NCBI RefSeq assembly: GCF_014650115.1
Contig: NZ_BMUI01000009.1
Span: forward strand, 1 to 64,000
DNA from: Streptomyces olivaceoviridis
Lineage (GTDB): Bacteria; Actinomycetota; Actinomycetes; Streptomycetales; Streptomycetaceae
Reading direction: 5' to 3'
Length of the DNA: 64,000 bases
Positions within the stretch are counted from its first letter, which is position 1. Each line of letters begins with the position of its first letter. Of this stretch, positions 17,116 through 25,649 are shown one piece after another. A program made the position numbers and the translations under genes. The notes under the pieces were generated by a model. That model was not told the DNA's origin and made no database searches. It saw only the letters and a list, made by a program, of their open reading frames with translations.

Positions 17116-17191
17116 ACTCGTACAACCAGGCGACAGCCGACGTACCCTGCCGGAACCGCACCGCTTCAGCCGCCGACTGAGGAGTCCCCGC

Positions 17192-17746
17192 GTGACCGAA
17201 CGGACCGCTCCGGACAAGAAGCCCTTCCTGTACGTCGTCGTGTGCGCGAGCGGTGTCGCCGGTGACGTCGGCAAGCTGATCACGGCCGCCCAGGAGGCGA
17301 ACTGGGATGTGGGCGTCATCGCCACACCGCAGGGACTCGGCTTCATCGACACCAAGGCGATCGAGGCACAGACCGGCTACCCGATCCGCTCCGCCTGGCG
17401 CTCGCCGGGAGACCCGCGTCCCCTGCCCCCGGCGGACGCGATCGCCGTGGCTCCCGCCACCTTCAACACGATCAACAAGTGGGCCGCCGGGATCTCCGAC
17501 ACCCTCGCCCTGGGCATCCTGTGCGAGGCGTACGGCATGGGCATCCCGACCGTGGCCCTGCCCTGCCTGAACGCCGCCCAGGCCGCCCACCCCGCCTACC
17601 GGCAGAGCCTGGACCGGCTGCGGGGGATGGGTGTCCTGATCAGCTCCCGCGAACCGCACCGGCCGAAGGCCGACGGCGCTGCGGAGCGCTTCCGCTGGGA
17701 GGAAGCACTGGAGTTGCTGGAGCCTGTGGTCGGCATGGTGCGGTGA
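17192..17746 (+). CDS. Flavoprotein of the HFCD (Dfp/PPC-decarboxylase-like) family
   Basis: A 184-residue flavin-binding Rossmann-like protein. It shows LYVVVCASGVAGDV near the N-terminus, the signature APATFNTINKWAAGISDTLAL (PA-T-NK-A-GI-D) near residue 90, and ALPCLNAAQAAHPAY. HFCD proteins decarboxylate cysteine residues or prenylate/decarboxylate small molecules. The catalytic details here are not diagnostic, so the substrate is unknown. GTG at 17192 has GAGGAG about 8 nt upstream. It lies after a terminator-like hairpin, so it is probably transcribed independently of the Nudix operon. Confidence 0.85.
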   Translation: MTERTAPDKKPFLYVVVCASGVAGDVGKLITAAQEANWDVGVIATPQGLGFIDTKAIEAQTGYPIRSAWRSPGDPRPLPPADAIAVAPATFNTINKWAAGISDTLALGILCEAYGMGIPTVALPCLNAAQAAHPAYRQSLDRLRGMGVLISSREPHRPKADGAAERFRWEEALELLEPVVGMVR

Positions 17747-17850
17747 CGCCGCCCTTCGCCCGGTAAGAGGGCGTGTCCCTTGGCGAAGAGCGCTCACTCA
17801 GGAAACGCGCGGGGTCCGAAAACCCCGCCCGCTACCTAAGAAACCCCGGC

Positions 17851-18536
17851 TCAGGGCCACACCAGGCAGTACGGCTGATGCCCCGCCTCATGCAGCCGGT
17901 GGCTGAAGTCCTGCCACTCGTGCAGCAATTGGTACACATTGAACGCGTCCCGCGGCCCGCCCCGGTCGGGCACCGTCGACCAGATGAAGGCCGCCGCGCC
18001 GACCGCTTCCTCGCCGATGCCGCGGAGGGGGTCGACGACCGTCATGGGGAGTTTGACGACCGCGTAGTCGGGGTGCAGGACGACCAGTTCCAGGGGTGGC
18101 ACCTTGTGCAGGGGGACGCCCTCGATGCCGGTCAGCACCATCGCGGCCATCGTCTCCGGCTTGATCTTGGTGAACATGCCGTTCATGCCCAGCTCGTCGC
18201 CGCCGAGTTCCTCGGGACGCATCGAGATGGGGACGCGAGCCGCGGTCGCGCCGTCCGGCGCGCCGAAGTATTTGTACGTCACCCCCACCCGACCACCATT
18301 CCTGCTCCCCGCCCGGAGGCGGTCGGCCCGCTGGTCGAGCCGACGGTCGAGATCCCGGTCGATCTGCTGGTCGTACCGCTCGGGCTCACTCGGTACACCC
18401 TGTGTCTGCCGTGCGTCGGTCTGACGTGTCTCGGTCGTTTCCTCCGCGTCGCGCCGGTGCCTTCCCCGCCGGGCACGTCGAGGACCCAGGTCATCAGTCC
18501 CCTCGCCCAGTCCGCCACCGCGATGCATATCTCCAC
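17851..18536 (-). pseudogene. Conserved-looking hypothetical protein, probably frameshifted
   Basis: The C-terminal 180 codons (17851 to about 18460) read as a plausible soluble protein with LGMNGMFTKIKPETMAAMV and ending GHQPYCLVWP. A different frame starting at GTG 18536 encodes a convincing N-terminus, VEICIAVADWARGLMTWVLD. Joining them needs a single-base shift around 18450-18480, in a GC-rich stretch. Without the shift the long frame would start at ATG 18528 with an unlikely Gly/Arg-rich leader, or at GTG 18282. No family is recognised. It could be a real pseudogene, a sequencing error, or a shorter gene using the internal start. It is head to head with hemL across a repeat-containing spacer. 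Confidence 0.5.
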
Positions 18537-18976
18537 CCGACTGCTTTTCTAGGACGCGTGGCCCCCGCCGCGCAACCCGATCATCGTGTCAGTGACCTCC
18601 CCCACGGCCGCCCGCCGAAACGTGCGGTGGAACAACAGTCCACGCGGGGGGATTCCCGGCCCTGATCTCCGGCCCCTGATGAGTACGTGCGTATGGGCTT
18701 TGTGTATCAGGTCTCAGTCTCGCAGATGAGGGATGGCCCCGCTGTGATCTTGGGATTCGCCGCGCCTGATCAACCACCCGCCACGCGTGATCAACCACCC
18801 GCCGCGCCTGATCAACCACCCCGCCGCGTCGGGCCGCGGCCTCGACCGCGCCTGATCCCCCCGGCGCCTGGCCGCGACACCGACCCCGGTCCGGCCGGGG
18901 CTCCGCGCCGCCTTCGGCCTACCCTGAGGAGGTCACCCCGCAACCGGAGTCCGAGAAGCCGGAGTAGTCGCACGTC
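18537..18976. other. Intergenic region upstream of hemL
   Basis: A 440-bp spacer between divergent genes. It contains the 21-bp tandem repeats at 18765-18828 and presumably the hemL promoter. I see no convincing gene. TACCCTGAGGAGG (18919-18931) is GA-rich but lies too far from the ATG to be its Shine-Dalgarno. Confidence 0.5.
18765..18828. repeat. Three tandem 21-22-bp repeats
   Basis: Units at 18765-18785, 18786-18806 and 18807-18828 share the core TGATCAACCACCCGCC. Differences are one or two bases per copy. Each unit contains the palindrome TGATCA, so the array presents three phased half- or full sites about two helical turns apart, 150-210 bp upstream of hemL. Confidence 0.75.
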
Positions 18977-20305
18977 ATGAGTGCCATGAGCGAAACGCCC
19001 TATCCCTACGACGCGCCCGTCTCACAGGCGCTCTTCGACCGTGCCTCCGTCGTCACCCCGGGCGGCGTCAACTCCCCGGTGCGTGCCTTCCGCGCCGTCG
19101 GCGGCACGCCGCGGTTCATGGTGTCGGGCAAGGGGGCCTACCTGACCGACGCCGACGGGCGCGAGTACGTCGACCTCGTGTGCTCCTGGGGGCCCATGAT
19201 CCTCGGGCACGCGCACCCCGAGGTCATCGCCGCCGTCCAGGAGGCCGTGGCCCGCGGTACGTCCTTCGGCACGCCCGGCGAGGGCGAGGTCGCGCTCGCC
19301 GAGGAGATCGTCGCCCGGGTGGCGCCCGTCGAGCAGGTACGGCTGGTCAGCAGCGGGACCGAGGCGACCATGTCCGCCATCCGGCTCGCCCGCGGGTTCA
19401 CCCGGCGGTCCAAGGTGATCAAGTTCGCCGGGTGCTACCACGGGCACGTCGACTCGCTGCTCGCCGCGGCCGGCAGCGGGGTCGCCACCTTCGCGCTGCC
19501 CGACACGCCCGGTGTCACCGGTGCCCAGGCCGGCGACACGATCGTGCTGCCGTACAACGACCTGGAGGCCGTGCAGGAGGCCTTCCACCGGCACCCCGGG
19601 GAGATCGCCTGTGTGATCACCGAGGCCTCGCCGGGCAACATGGGCGTCGTGCCGCCGGACCCCGGCTTCAACCAGGCCCTCAAGGACTCCTGCCGCAGGA
19701 ACGGCGCCCTCTTCATCTCCGACGAGGTGATGACCGGCTTCCGCACCAGCCGCGCCGGGTGGTACGGCGTCGAGGGCGTCGCGCCCGACCTGATGACCTT
19801 CGGCAAGGTCATGGGCGGTGGCTTCCCGGCCGCCGCGTTCGGCGGGCGTGCCGATGTGATGGCGCACCTCGCCCCCGCCGGGCCCGTGTACCAGGCCGGC
19901 ACCCTCTCCGGTAACCCCGTCGCCACCGCCGCCGGTCTCGCCCAGCTGAGGCTGCTCGACGACGCCGCCTACGACAAGGTCGACGCCGTCTCCGAGCAGA
20001 TCCGGGCGCTCGTCAGCGAGGCGCTGTCGAAGGAGGGCGTCGCGCACCGGGTGCAGACCGCCTCCAACATGTTCTCCGTGTTCTTCACGGACCGGCAGGT
20101 GCGCGACTACGAGGACGCCAAGCGGCAGCAGTCGTACCGTTTCACCGCGTTCTTCCACTCGATGCTGGCGAACGGCGTCTACCTGCCGCCGTCGTCCTTC
20201 GAGTCCTGGTTCGTGTCCACGGCCCACGACGAGCGGGCCCTTCAGAAGATCGCCGACGCCCTTCCGGCGGCGGCCCGGGCGGCTGCGGAGGCCACGGCAG
20301 AATGA
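18977..20305 (+). CDS. hemL: Glutamate-1-semialdehyde 2,1-aminomutase
   Basis: PLP enzyme of 442 residues that converts glutamate-1-semialdehyde to 5-aminolevulinate, the last step of the C5 route to haem. The class-III aminotransferase fold is shown by TPGGVNSPVRAF, SSGTEATMSAIRLARG, ISDEVMTGFR and the PLP lysine K277 in TFGKVMGGGFP. Length is normal for the family. Start ATG 18977; an ATG three codons later (18986) is also possible. The phosphatase gene overlaps its stop by ATGA. Haem supply fits the cytochrome c biogenesis genes 2 kb downstream. Confidence 0.97.
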   Translation: MSAMSETPYPYDAPVSQALFDRASVVTPGGVNSPVRAFRAVGGTPRFMVSGKGAYLTDADGREYVDLVCSWGPMILGHAHPEVIAAVQEAVARGTSFGTPGEGEVALAEEIVARVAPVEQVRLVSSGTEATMSAIRLARGFTRRSKVIKFAGCYHGHVDSLLAAAGSGVATFALPDTPGVTGAQAGDTIVLPYNDLEAVQEAFHRHPGEIACVITEASPGNMGVVPPDPGFNQALKDSCRRNGALFISDEVMTGFRTSRAGWYGVEGVAPDLMTFGKVMGGGFPAAAFGGRADVMAHLAPAGPVYQAGTLSGNPVATAAGLAQLRLLDDAAYDKVDAVSEQIRALVSEALSKEGVAHRVQTASNMFSVFFTDRQVRDYEDAKRQQSYRFTAFFHSMLANGVYLPPSSFESWFVSTAHDERALQKIADALPAAARAAAEATAE

Positions 20306-21000
20306 GCGACAGCACCAAGGACGTCACCGTCGTCCACGTCATGCGGCACGGCGAGGTCGCGAACCCGGACGGGGTCCTGTACGGGCGGCTGCCCGGCTAC
20401 CACCTGTCCGAGCTGGGCCGGCAGATGGCCGAGCGGGTCGCCGAGCACCTCGCCCCGCGGGACGTCACCTATGTCTGCGCCTCCCCGCTGGAGCGGGCGC
20501 AGGAGACCGCCACGCCGATCGCCAAGGCGCACGGGCTGGATCTCGACACCGACGAGCGGCTGATCGAGGCCGAGAACGTCTTCCAGGGCAAGACGTTCGG
20601 CGTCGGTGACGGCGCGCTGCGCAATCCGGACAACTGGAAGCACCTCGTCAACCCGTTCCGGCCGTCCTGGGGCGAGCCGTACGTGGACCAGGTCGTGCGG
20701 ATGATGGGCGCGCTGAACGCGGCCAAGGACCGGGCGCGCGGGCACGAGGCGGTGCTGGTCAGCCATCAGCTGCCGATCTGGATCGTGCGCTCGTACGTCG
20801 AGCGGCGGCGGCTGTGGCACGATCCGCGCAAGCGGCAGTGCACGCTCGCCTCGCTGACGACTTTCACATACCTGGGTGACAAGATCGTGTCGGTGGGCTA
20901 CAGCGAGCCCGCCATCGATCTGGTCCCGGTCCATCTGCGCGCCGGCGCCAAGCCCCAGAAGGGGAAGGGCACCGCGCAGGGGAAGGCCTTCGGCGCCTGA
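20302..21000 (+). CDS. Histidine phosphatase superfamily (phosphoglycerate mutase-like) protein
   Basis: A 232-residue cytosolic protein. The catalytic RHG motif is in VMRHGEVANPDGVLYGRLPG at about residue 13, with CASPLERAQETA near residue 57 and the second histidine in VLVSHQLPIW near residue 155. The superfamily includes phosphatases of sugars, cofactors and proteins. The conserved coupling to hemL (4-bp overlap) and to the thioredoxin/Ccd/Res genes suggests a respiratory-cofactor context, but the substrate is unknown. Confidence 0.88.
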   Translation: MSDSTKDVTVVHVMRHGEVANPDGVLYGRLPGYHLSELGRQMAERVAEHLAPRDVTYVCASPLERAQETATPIAKAHGLDLDTDERLIEAENVFQGKTFGVGDGALRNPDNWKHLVNPFRPSWGEPYVDQVVRMMGALNAAKDRARGHEAVLVSHQLPIWIVRSYVERRRLWHDPRKRQCTLASLTTFTYLGDKIVSVGYSEPAIDLVPVHLRAGAKPQKGKGTAQGKAFGA

Positions 21001-21151
21001 CCGGTACCACTCGTCACTGACGGTCCGTTTGATATCGCTTAGCGCACTTTTGCGGTCCCTGTTACGAAAAACACAAGAATCTGCGGAACCTCCCCGATCG
21101 TCCTGCCCTCTGACTGGGTGACCAGCAGGCAGCGACGAATCGGGGATTTCC
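21001..21151. other. Intergenic region with probable promoter
   Basis: AT-rich relative to its flanks (GATATCGCTTAGCG and TTACGAAAAACACAAG). It probably carries the promoter of the lipoprotein gene at 21152. No terminator for hemL is evident. Confidence 0.4.
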
Positions 21152-22450
21152 ATGCCCACCTTCTCCCGGACCTTCTCCCGGCGGGGAATGCTCGGCCTCG
21201 GCGCGGGGGCGGCGGCCGCCGCCTCGCTCGCCGGCTGCGGGAGCCTCACGTCCTCGGACGGCGGCGGCCACCCGAACGGTTCCGGCCAGGCGAAGCCCGG
21301 ACAGGGGGACGGCAAGGGGAGCACCGCGCACCCGGCGCGGCCCATCGGCGACGGCTCCACCTCCTTCACCGGCAAGCAGCCGCACCAGCCGGCCAAGCCC
21401 GAGCCGCTGGAGCCGGGACAGACCCCGCCCCAATTCGTGATCTTCTCCTGGGACGGCGCCGGCGAGGTCGGCAACGGGCTCTTCCCGCGCTTCCTGGACC
21501 TGGCCAAGGAGCACGGCGCGGCCATGACCTTCTTCCTCTCGGGGCTGTATCTGCTGCCCGAGTCGAAGAAGCGGCTGTACGAGCCGCCGAACAACCCGCG
21601 CGGCGCCTCCGACATCGGCTACCTCACCGACGAGCACATCAAGGCCACGCTGACGAACGTGCGCCGGGCCTGGCTGGAGGGGCACGAGATCGGCACCCAC
21701 TTCAACGGGCACTTCTGCGCCGGTACGGGCACGGTCGGCAACTGGACCCCGCAGCAGTGGGAGAGCGAGATCCGGCAGGCCAAGGCGTTCGTGAAGGAGT
21801 GGCGGACCAACACCGGCTGGACCGACCTGCCCGCGCTGCCGTTCGACTACGACAAGGAACTGGTCGGCGGCCGTACACCCTGCCTGCTCGGCCAGAACAA
21901 CCTGCTGCCCACCGCCCGGAAGCTGGGCTGGCGCTACGACGCCTCCTCGCCGGGCGGCCGTCAGGTGTGGCCGGAGAAGAAGCTGGGGATCTGGGACCTG
22001 CCGTTGCAGCAGATACCTTTCCCCGGACGTTCCTTCGAGGTCCTCTCCATGGACTACAACATGCTCGCCAACCAGTCCCTGAACACCACCAAGGCGCCCG
22101 CCTACAACTACCCCGGCTGGCGCAAGCAGTCCGCGCAGGCGTACATCCAGGGCTTCCAGCGGGCATACGAGACAAACCGGGCACCGTTCTTCGTCGGCAA
22201 CCACTTCGAGCAGTGGAACGGCGGCATCTACATGGACTCCGTCGAGGAGGCCTTCAAGCACATCGCGCGCGAGAAGGAGAAGGGCGCCGACGTGCGGCTG
22301 GTCTCCTTCCGGCAGTTCGTGGACTGGATGGACGTGCAGAAGCCCGAGGTGCTCGCCAAGCTGCGCACGCTCGGGGTCGGGCAGCGGCCGGCGGGCGGCT
22401 GGAAGGAGTTCCTGCGGGGCGGCGGGTCCGCCTCCTCCGACGCCGCCTGA
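21152..22450 (+). CDS. TAT-type lipoprotein with polysaccharide-deacetylase-like fold
   Basis: A 432-residue exported protein. The N-terminus has a twin-arginine motif (FSRRGMLGL) and a lipobox LAGC near residue 29, so it is exported folded and lipid-anchored. After a Gly/Ser/Pro-rich linker, FVIFSWDGAGEVGNGLFPRF and the later GHEIGTHFNGHFC resemble NodB-type carbohydrate esterases. GTHFNGHF looks like the metal HxxxH segment, and the early Asp of the family is D in SWDG. The enzyme may trim cell-wall or surface glycans, but activity is inferred. It lies upstream of the cytochrome c operon without clear functional linkage. Confidence 0.8.
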   Translation: MPTFSRTFSRRGMLGLGAGAAAAASLAGCGSLTSSDGGGHPNGSGQAKPGQGDGKGSTAHPARPIGDGSTSFTGKQPHQPAKPEPLEPGQTPPQFVIFSWDGAGEVGNGLFPRFLDLAKEHGAAMTFFLSGLYLLPESKKRLYEPPNNPRGASDIGYLTDEHIKATLTNVRRAWLEGHEIGTHFNGHFCAGTGTVGNWTPQQWESEIRQAKAFVKEWRTNTGWTDLPALPFDYDKELVGGRTPCLLGQNNLLPTARKLGWRYDASSPGGRQVWPEKKLGIWDLPLQQIPFPGRSFEVLSMDYNMLANQSLNTTKAPAYNYPGWRKQSAQAYIQGFQRAYETNRAPFFVGNHFEQWNGGIYMDSVEEAFKHIAREKEKGADVRLVSFRQFVDWMDVQKPEVLAKLRTLGVGQRPAGGWKEFLRGGGSASSDAA

Positions 22451-22570
22451 GCCGGCGCCGACTCGGGCCCCGTGTCTGAAATGTCCCGTGTAAATACGCC
22501 CTGAAATGCGGTTTTCCGCCCGGCAGGGGGGCGCGCGAGATCCCCGGAACAGGCATGCGAAACTTTTCAC

Positions 22571-23161
22571 ATGAGTACCCGTAGCCGCGCCGTCCTGCTC
22601 AGCGCCGTGGCCGCCGTCGCGGCCCTGTCCCTGTCCGCGTGCGGTAAGGGCGGCACCTCCGGAGGCGGTGGCGACACCCACTTCGTCACCGGCAACAACG
22701 GCATCGACACCGTGCCCGCCGGCAAGCGCGTCACGGCCCCGGACCTGTCGGGCAGGACCATCGACGGCAAGACCCTGGACATCGCCGACTACAAGGGCAA
22801 GGTCGTCGTCGTCAACGTCTGGGGCTCGTGGTGCGGACCGTGCCGCGAGGAGGCGCAGTACTTCGCCAAGGTCTCCAAGGAGTACCAGGACAAGGGCGTC
22901 CAGTTCGTCGGCATCAACACCCGGGACACCAGCACCACCCCGGCCGTGAACTTCGAGAAGGAGCACGGCGTCACGTACCCGAGCCTGTACGACCCCACGG
23001 GCAAGCTGATGCTCCGCTTCAAGAAGGGCACCCTCAACCCGCAGCTCATCCCCTCCACGCTCGTCATCGACCGGGACGGCAAGGTCGCCGCACGGGCCCT
23101 GGAGGCGCTCGACGACACGGGCCTGCTGAAGATGCTCAAGCCGGTCCTCGCGGAGAAGTGA
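22571..23161 (+). CDS. TlpA/ResA-like thioredoxin lipoprotein
   Basis: A 196-residue extracytoplasmic thiol-disulphide oxidoreductase. The signal peptide ends in a lipobox (LSACG). The thioredoxin fold has the active site WGSWCGPCREEA near residue 91 and a cis-Pro segment LIPSTLVIDRDGK. In system II cytochrome c maturation this type of protein reduces apocytochrome CXXCH cysteines using electrons from CcdA. The ccdA gene begins 2 bp after its stop and the four genes 22571-26746 form one operon. Confidence 0.95.
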   Translation: MSTRSRAVLLSAVAAVAALSLSACGKGGTSGGGGDTHFVTGNNGIDTVPAGKRVTAPDLSGRTIDGKTLDIADYKGKVVVVNVWGSWCGPCREEAQYFAKVSKEYQDKGVQFVGINTRDTSTTPAVNFEKEHGVTYPSLYDPTGKLMLRFKKGTLNPQLIPSTLVIDRDGKVAARALEALDDTGLLKMLKPVLAEK

Positions 23162-23162
23162 C

Positions 23163-23936
23163 GTGAGCGCACTGCTGACGCTGGCAGCCGGGACGGGCCA
23201 GAACGAGACGGTCCTGCACGGCGCCCTGCTGGTCGCCCTGCCGATCGCCCTGCTCGCCGGGCTCGTCTCCTTCTTCTCGCCCTGTGTGCTGCCGCTGGTC
23301 CCCGGTTACCTCTCCTATGTGACCGGCGTCGCGGGCACCGACCTGGCCGAGGCCAGACGGGGGCGGATGGTGGCCGGCGCCGCCCTGTTCGTGCTCGGCT
23401 TCAGCGCCGTGTTCGTCTCGGGCGGTGCGCTCTTCGGCTACTTCGGCTCCAACCTGATCGACTACCAGGGCACCCTGTCCAAGGTGCTCGGCGTGCTCAT
23501 GATCGCCATGGGCGTCTTCTTCATGGGACTCCTGCCCTGGTTCACCATGCGCGAGTTCCGCTTCCACAAGCGGCCGACGGGCGGCCTGCTGGGGGCGCCC
23601 GTGCTCGGCGCCCTCTTCGGCGTCGGCTGGACGCCCTGCATGGGCCCGACGCTCTCCTCGGTGAACTTCCTCTCCTTCCAGGAGTCGAGCGCGGCCCGCG
23701 GCTCGCTGCTGATGGTCGTCTACTGCCTCGGCCTCGGTGTGCCGTTCGTGCTCACCGCGATCGGCTTCCGCAAGGCCCTCGGCGCCTTCGCCTGGGTCAA
23801 GCGCCACTATGTGTGGGTGACGCGCATCGGCGGCTCGATGATGATCGTGACCGGTGTGCTGCTGCTGACCGGCGCCTGGAACAGTCTGGTGCAGCAGATG
23901 CAGACCTGGTCCGGCGGCTTCAATGTGGGGATCTGA
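23163..23936 (+). CDS. ccdA: Cytochrome c biogenesis protein CcdA
   Basis: A 257-residue membrane protein with six hydrophobic helices that relays electrons from cytoplasmic thioredoxin to the extracytoplasmic thioredoxin-like protein. The paired redox cysteines are in FFSPCVLPLVPGYLSYVTG (helix 1) and VGWTPCMGPTLSS (helix 4). The GTG start at 23163 follows the upstream stop by 1 bp. Length is normal for the short CcdA/DsbD-beta family. Confidence 0.95.
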   Translation: MSALLTLAAGTGQNETVLHGALLVALPIALLAGLVSFFSPCVLPLVPGYLSYVTGVAGTDLAEARRGRMVAGAALFVLGFSAVFVSGGALFGYFGSNLIDYQGTLSKVLGVLMIAMGVFFMGLLPWFTMREFRFHKRPTGGLLGAPVLGALFGVGWTPCMGPTLSSVNFLSFQESSAARGSLLMVVYCLGLGVPFVLTAIGFRKALGAFAWVKRHYVWVTRIGGSMMIVTGVLLLTGAWNSLVQQMQTWSGGFNVGI

Positions 23937-23939
23937 CCG

Positions 23940-25649
23940 ATGAGCAACACCGACACCGACACGAGCCAGGACCGGGAGGAGCTGGGCGCGGCCGGCTCCC
24001 AGCTGTCCACCGCGCCGCAGGAGGAGCAGACGAGCCTGCCCGGCCTCGGTGTCATCGGCTGGGCGCGCTGGTTCTGGCGGCAGCTGACCTCCATGCGGGT
24101 CGCGCTGCTGCTGCTCCTGCTGCTCTCGCTCGGCGCGATCCCCGGCTCGCTGATCCCGCAGACCGGCGCCGACGCGAGCAAGGTCGAGGACTTCCGCGCC
24201 GCCCACAAGACGCTGGCACCGGTCTACGACAAGCTCGGCCTGTTCCACGTCTACAGCTCGGTGTGGTTCTCCGCGATCTACATCCTGCTGTTCGTCTCCC
24301 TCATCGGCTGCATCGTCCCCCGCACCTGGCAGTTCGTCGGCCAGTTGCGTGGCCGTCCGCCGGGCGCGCCCAAGCGGCTGACCCGGCTGCCCGCCCACAC
24401 CGCCTGGCGCACCACCGAGGACCCGGAGCGGGTCCGTGAGGCCGCGCTCGCGCTGCTGAAGAAGCGGCGCTTCCGCGCCCACGTCGTCGGTGACGCGGTG
24501 GCCGCCGAGAAGGGCTACCTGCGCGAGCTGGGCAACCTGATCTTCCACATCGCCCTGATCGTGCTGCTGGTCGCCTTCGCCTCGGGCCAGTTGTACAAGT
24601 CCGACGGCACCAAGCTGATGGTGGAGGGCGACGGCTTCTCCAACGCGCTGCCGATGTACGACGACTTCAAGTCCGGCAGCCTCTTCGAGCCCGACGACCT
24701 GGTCCCGTTCAGTTTCGAACTGAAGGACTTCAAGGGAACCTACGAGCTGACCGGCCCCAACAGGGGCACCGCGCGCACCTTCCAGGCGAAGATCACCTAC
24801 AACAAGGGCGCCTACGGCAAGCAGACCACGACCACCATCAAGGTCAACGAGCCGCTGAAGATCGACGACTCCAAGGTCTACCTGGTCAGCCATGGCTACG
24901 CGCCCGTGATCACCGTCCGGGACGGCAAGGGCGACGTGGTCTACCGCGACGCGGTGCCGCTGCTGCCGCTCGACGGCAACGTCACCTCCCAGGGTGTCGT
25001 CAAGGTCATGGACGGCTACCGCGACGCCAAGGGCAAGAAGGAGCAGCTCGGCATCAAGGCCTTCTTCCTGCCGACCTACGGCGGGGCCGGCATGGAGATC
25101 GCCTCGGCCTTCCCCGCGCTGCTGAACCCGGTGCTGAACCTGGAGCCGTACCACGGCGACCTGGGCGTCGACTCGGGCTTGCCGCAGAGCGTGTACCAGC
25201 TCGACAAGGCCCACATGAAGGACTACAAGGACGCCAAGGGCGCGCAGCTGAGGGACAACCTCAAGCCCGGCGAGACCATGACGCTGCCGAACGGCGCCGG
25301 TTCCATCACCTTCGAGAAGGATGTCAAGGAGTGGGCCGGCTTCGAGATCGTCCAGGAGCCGGGCGGCGGCTGGGCGCTCACCGGTGCCCTCGCCGCGATC
25401 TTCGGCCTCGCCGCGTCCCTGTTCATCCAGCGCCGCCGGGTCTGGGTGCGCGCGGTGCGCGGGGCCGACGGCGTCACGGTGGTCGAGATGGCCGGGCTCG
25501 GCCGCAGCGAGTCCGCGAAGGTGCCCGAGGAGCTGGGCGACCTCGCCGGAATCCTCTACGACCAGGCGCCGGGGGCACCCGACCCCGACGACGACTCCGC
25601 AGCAACCCCCGACCCACAAGTCGTACCTGCCGAAGGGGCTGAGAAGTGA
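23940..25649 (+). CDS. resB: Cytochrome c biogenesis protein ResB (Ccs1)
   Basis: A 569-residue membrane protein. Together with CcsA/ResC it forms the system II haem-delivery and cytochrome c synthetase complex. Hydrophobic helices lie at about 53-75 (ALLLLLLLSLGAIPGSLIPQ), about 105-125 and about 195-215. A large extracytoplasmic domain follows (about 220-475) before a final helix at about 480-500. GTW/RTWQFVGQL and GxLxFHxALxxLL-type segments are typical of the family. Its stop overlaps the next start by 4 bp. Confidence 0.95.
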   Translation: MSNTDTDTSQDREELGAAGSQLSTAPQEEQTSLPGLGVIGWARWFWRQLTSMRVALLLLLLLSLGAIPGSLIPQTGADASKVEDFRAAHKTLAPVYDKLGLFHVYSSVWFSAIYILLFVSLIGCIVPRTWQFVGQLRGRPPGAPKRLTRLPAHTAWRTTEDPERVREAALALLKKRRFRAHVVGDAVAAEKGYLRELGNLIFHIALIVLLVAFASGQLYKSDGTKLMVEGDGFSNALPMYDDFKSGSLFEPDDLVPFSFELKDFKGTYELTGPNRGTARTFQAKITYNKGAYGKQTTTTIKVNEPLKIDDSKVYLVSHGYAPVITVRDGKGDVVYRDAVPLLPLDGNVTSQGVVKVMDGYRDAKGKKEQLGIKAFFLPTYGGAGMEIASAFPALLNPVLNLEPYHGDLGVDSGLPQSVYQLDKAHMKDYKDAKGAQLRDNLKPGETMTLPNGAGSITFEKDVKEWAGFEIVQEPGGGWALTGALAAIFGLAASLFIQRRRVWVRAVRGADGVTVVEMAGLGRSESAKVPEELGDLAGILYDQAPGAPDPDDDSAATPDPQVVPAEGAEK

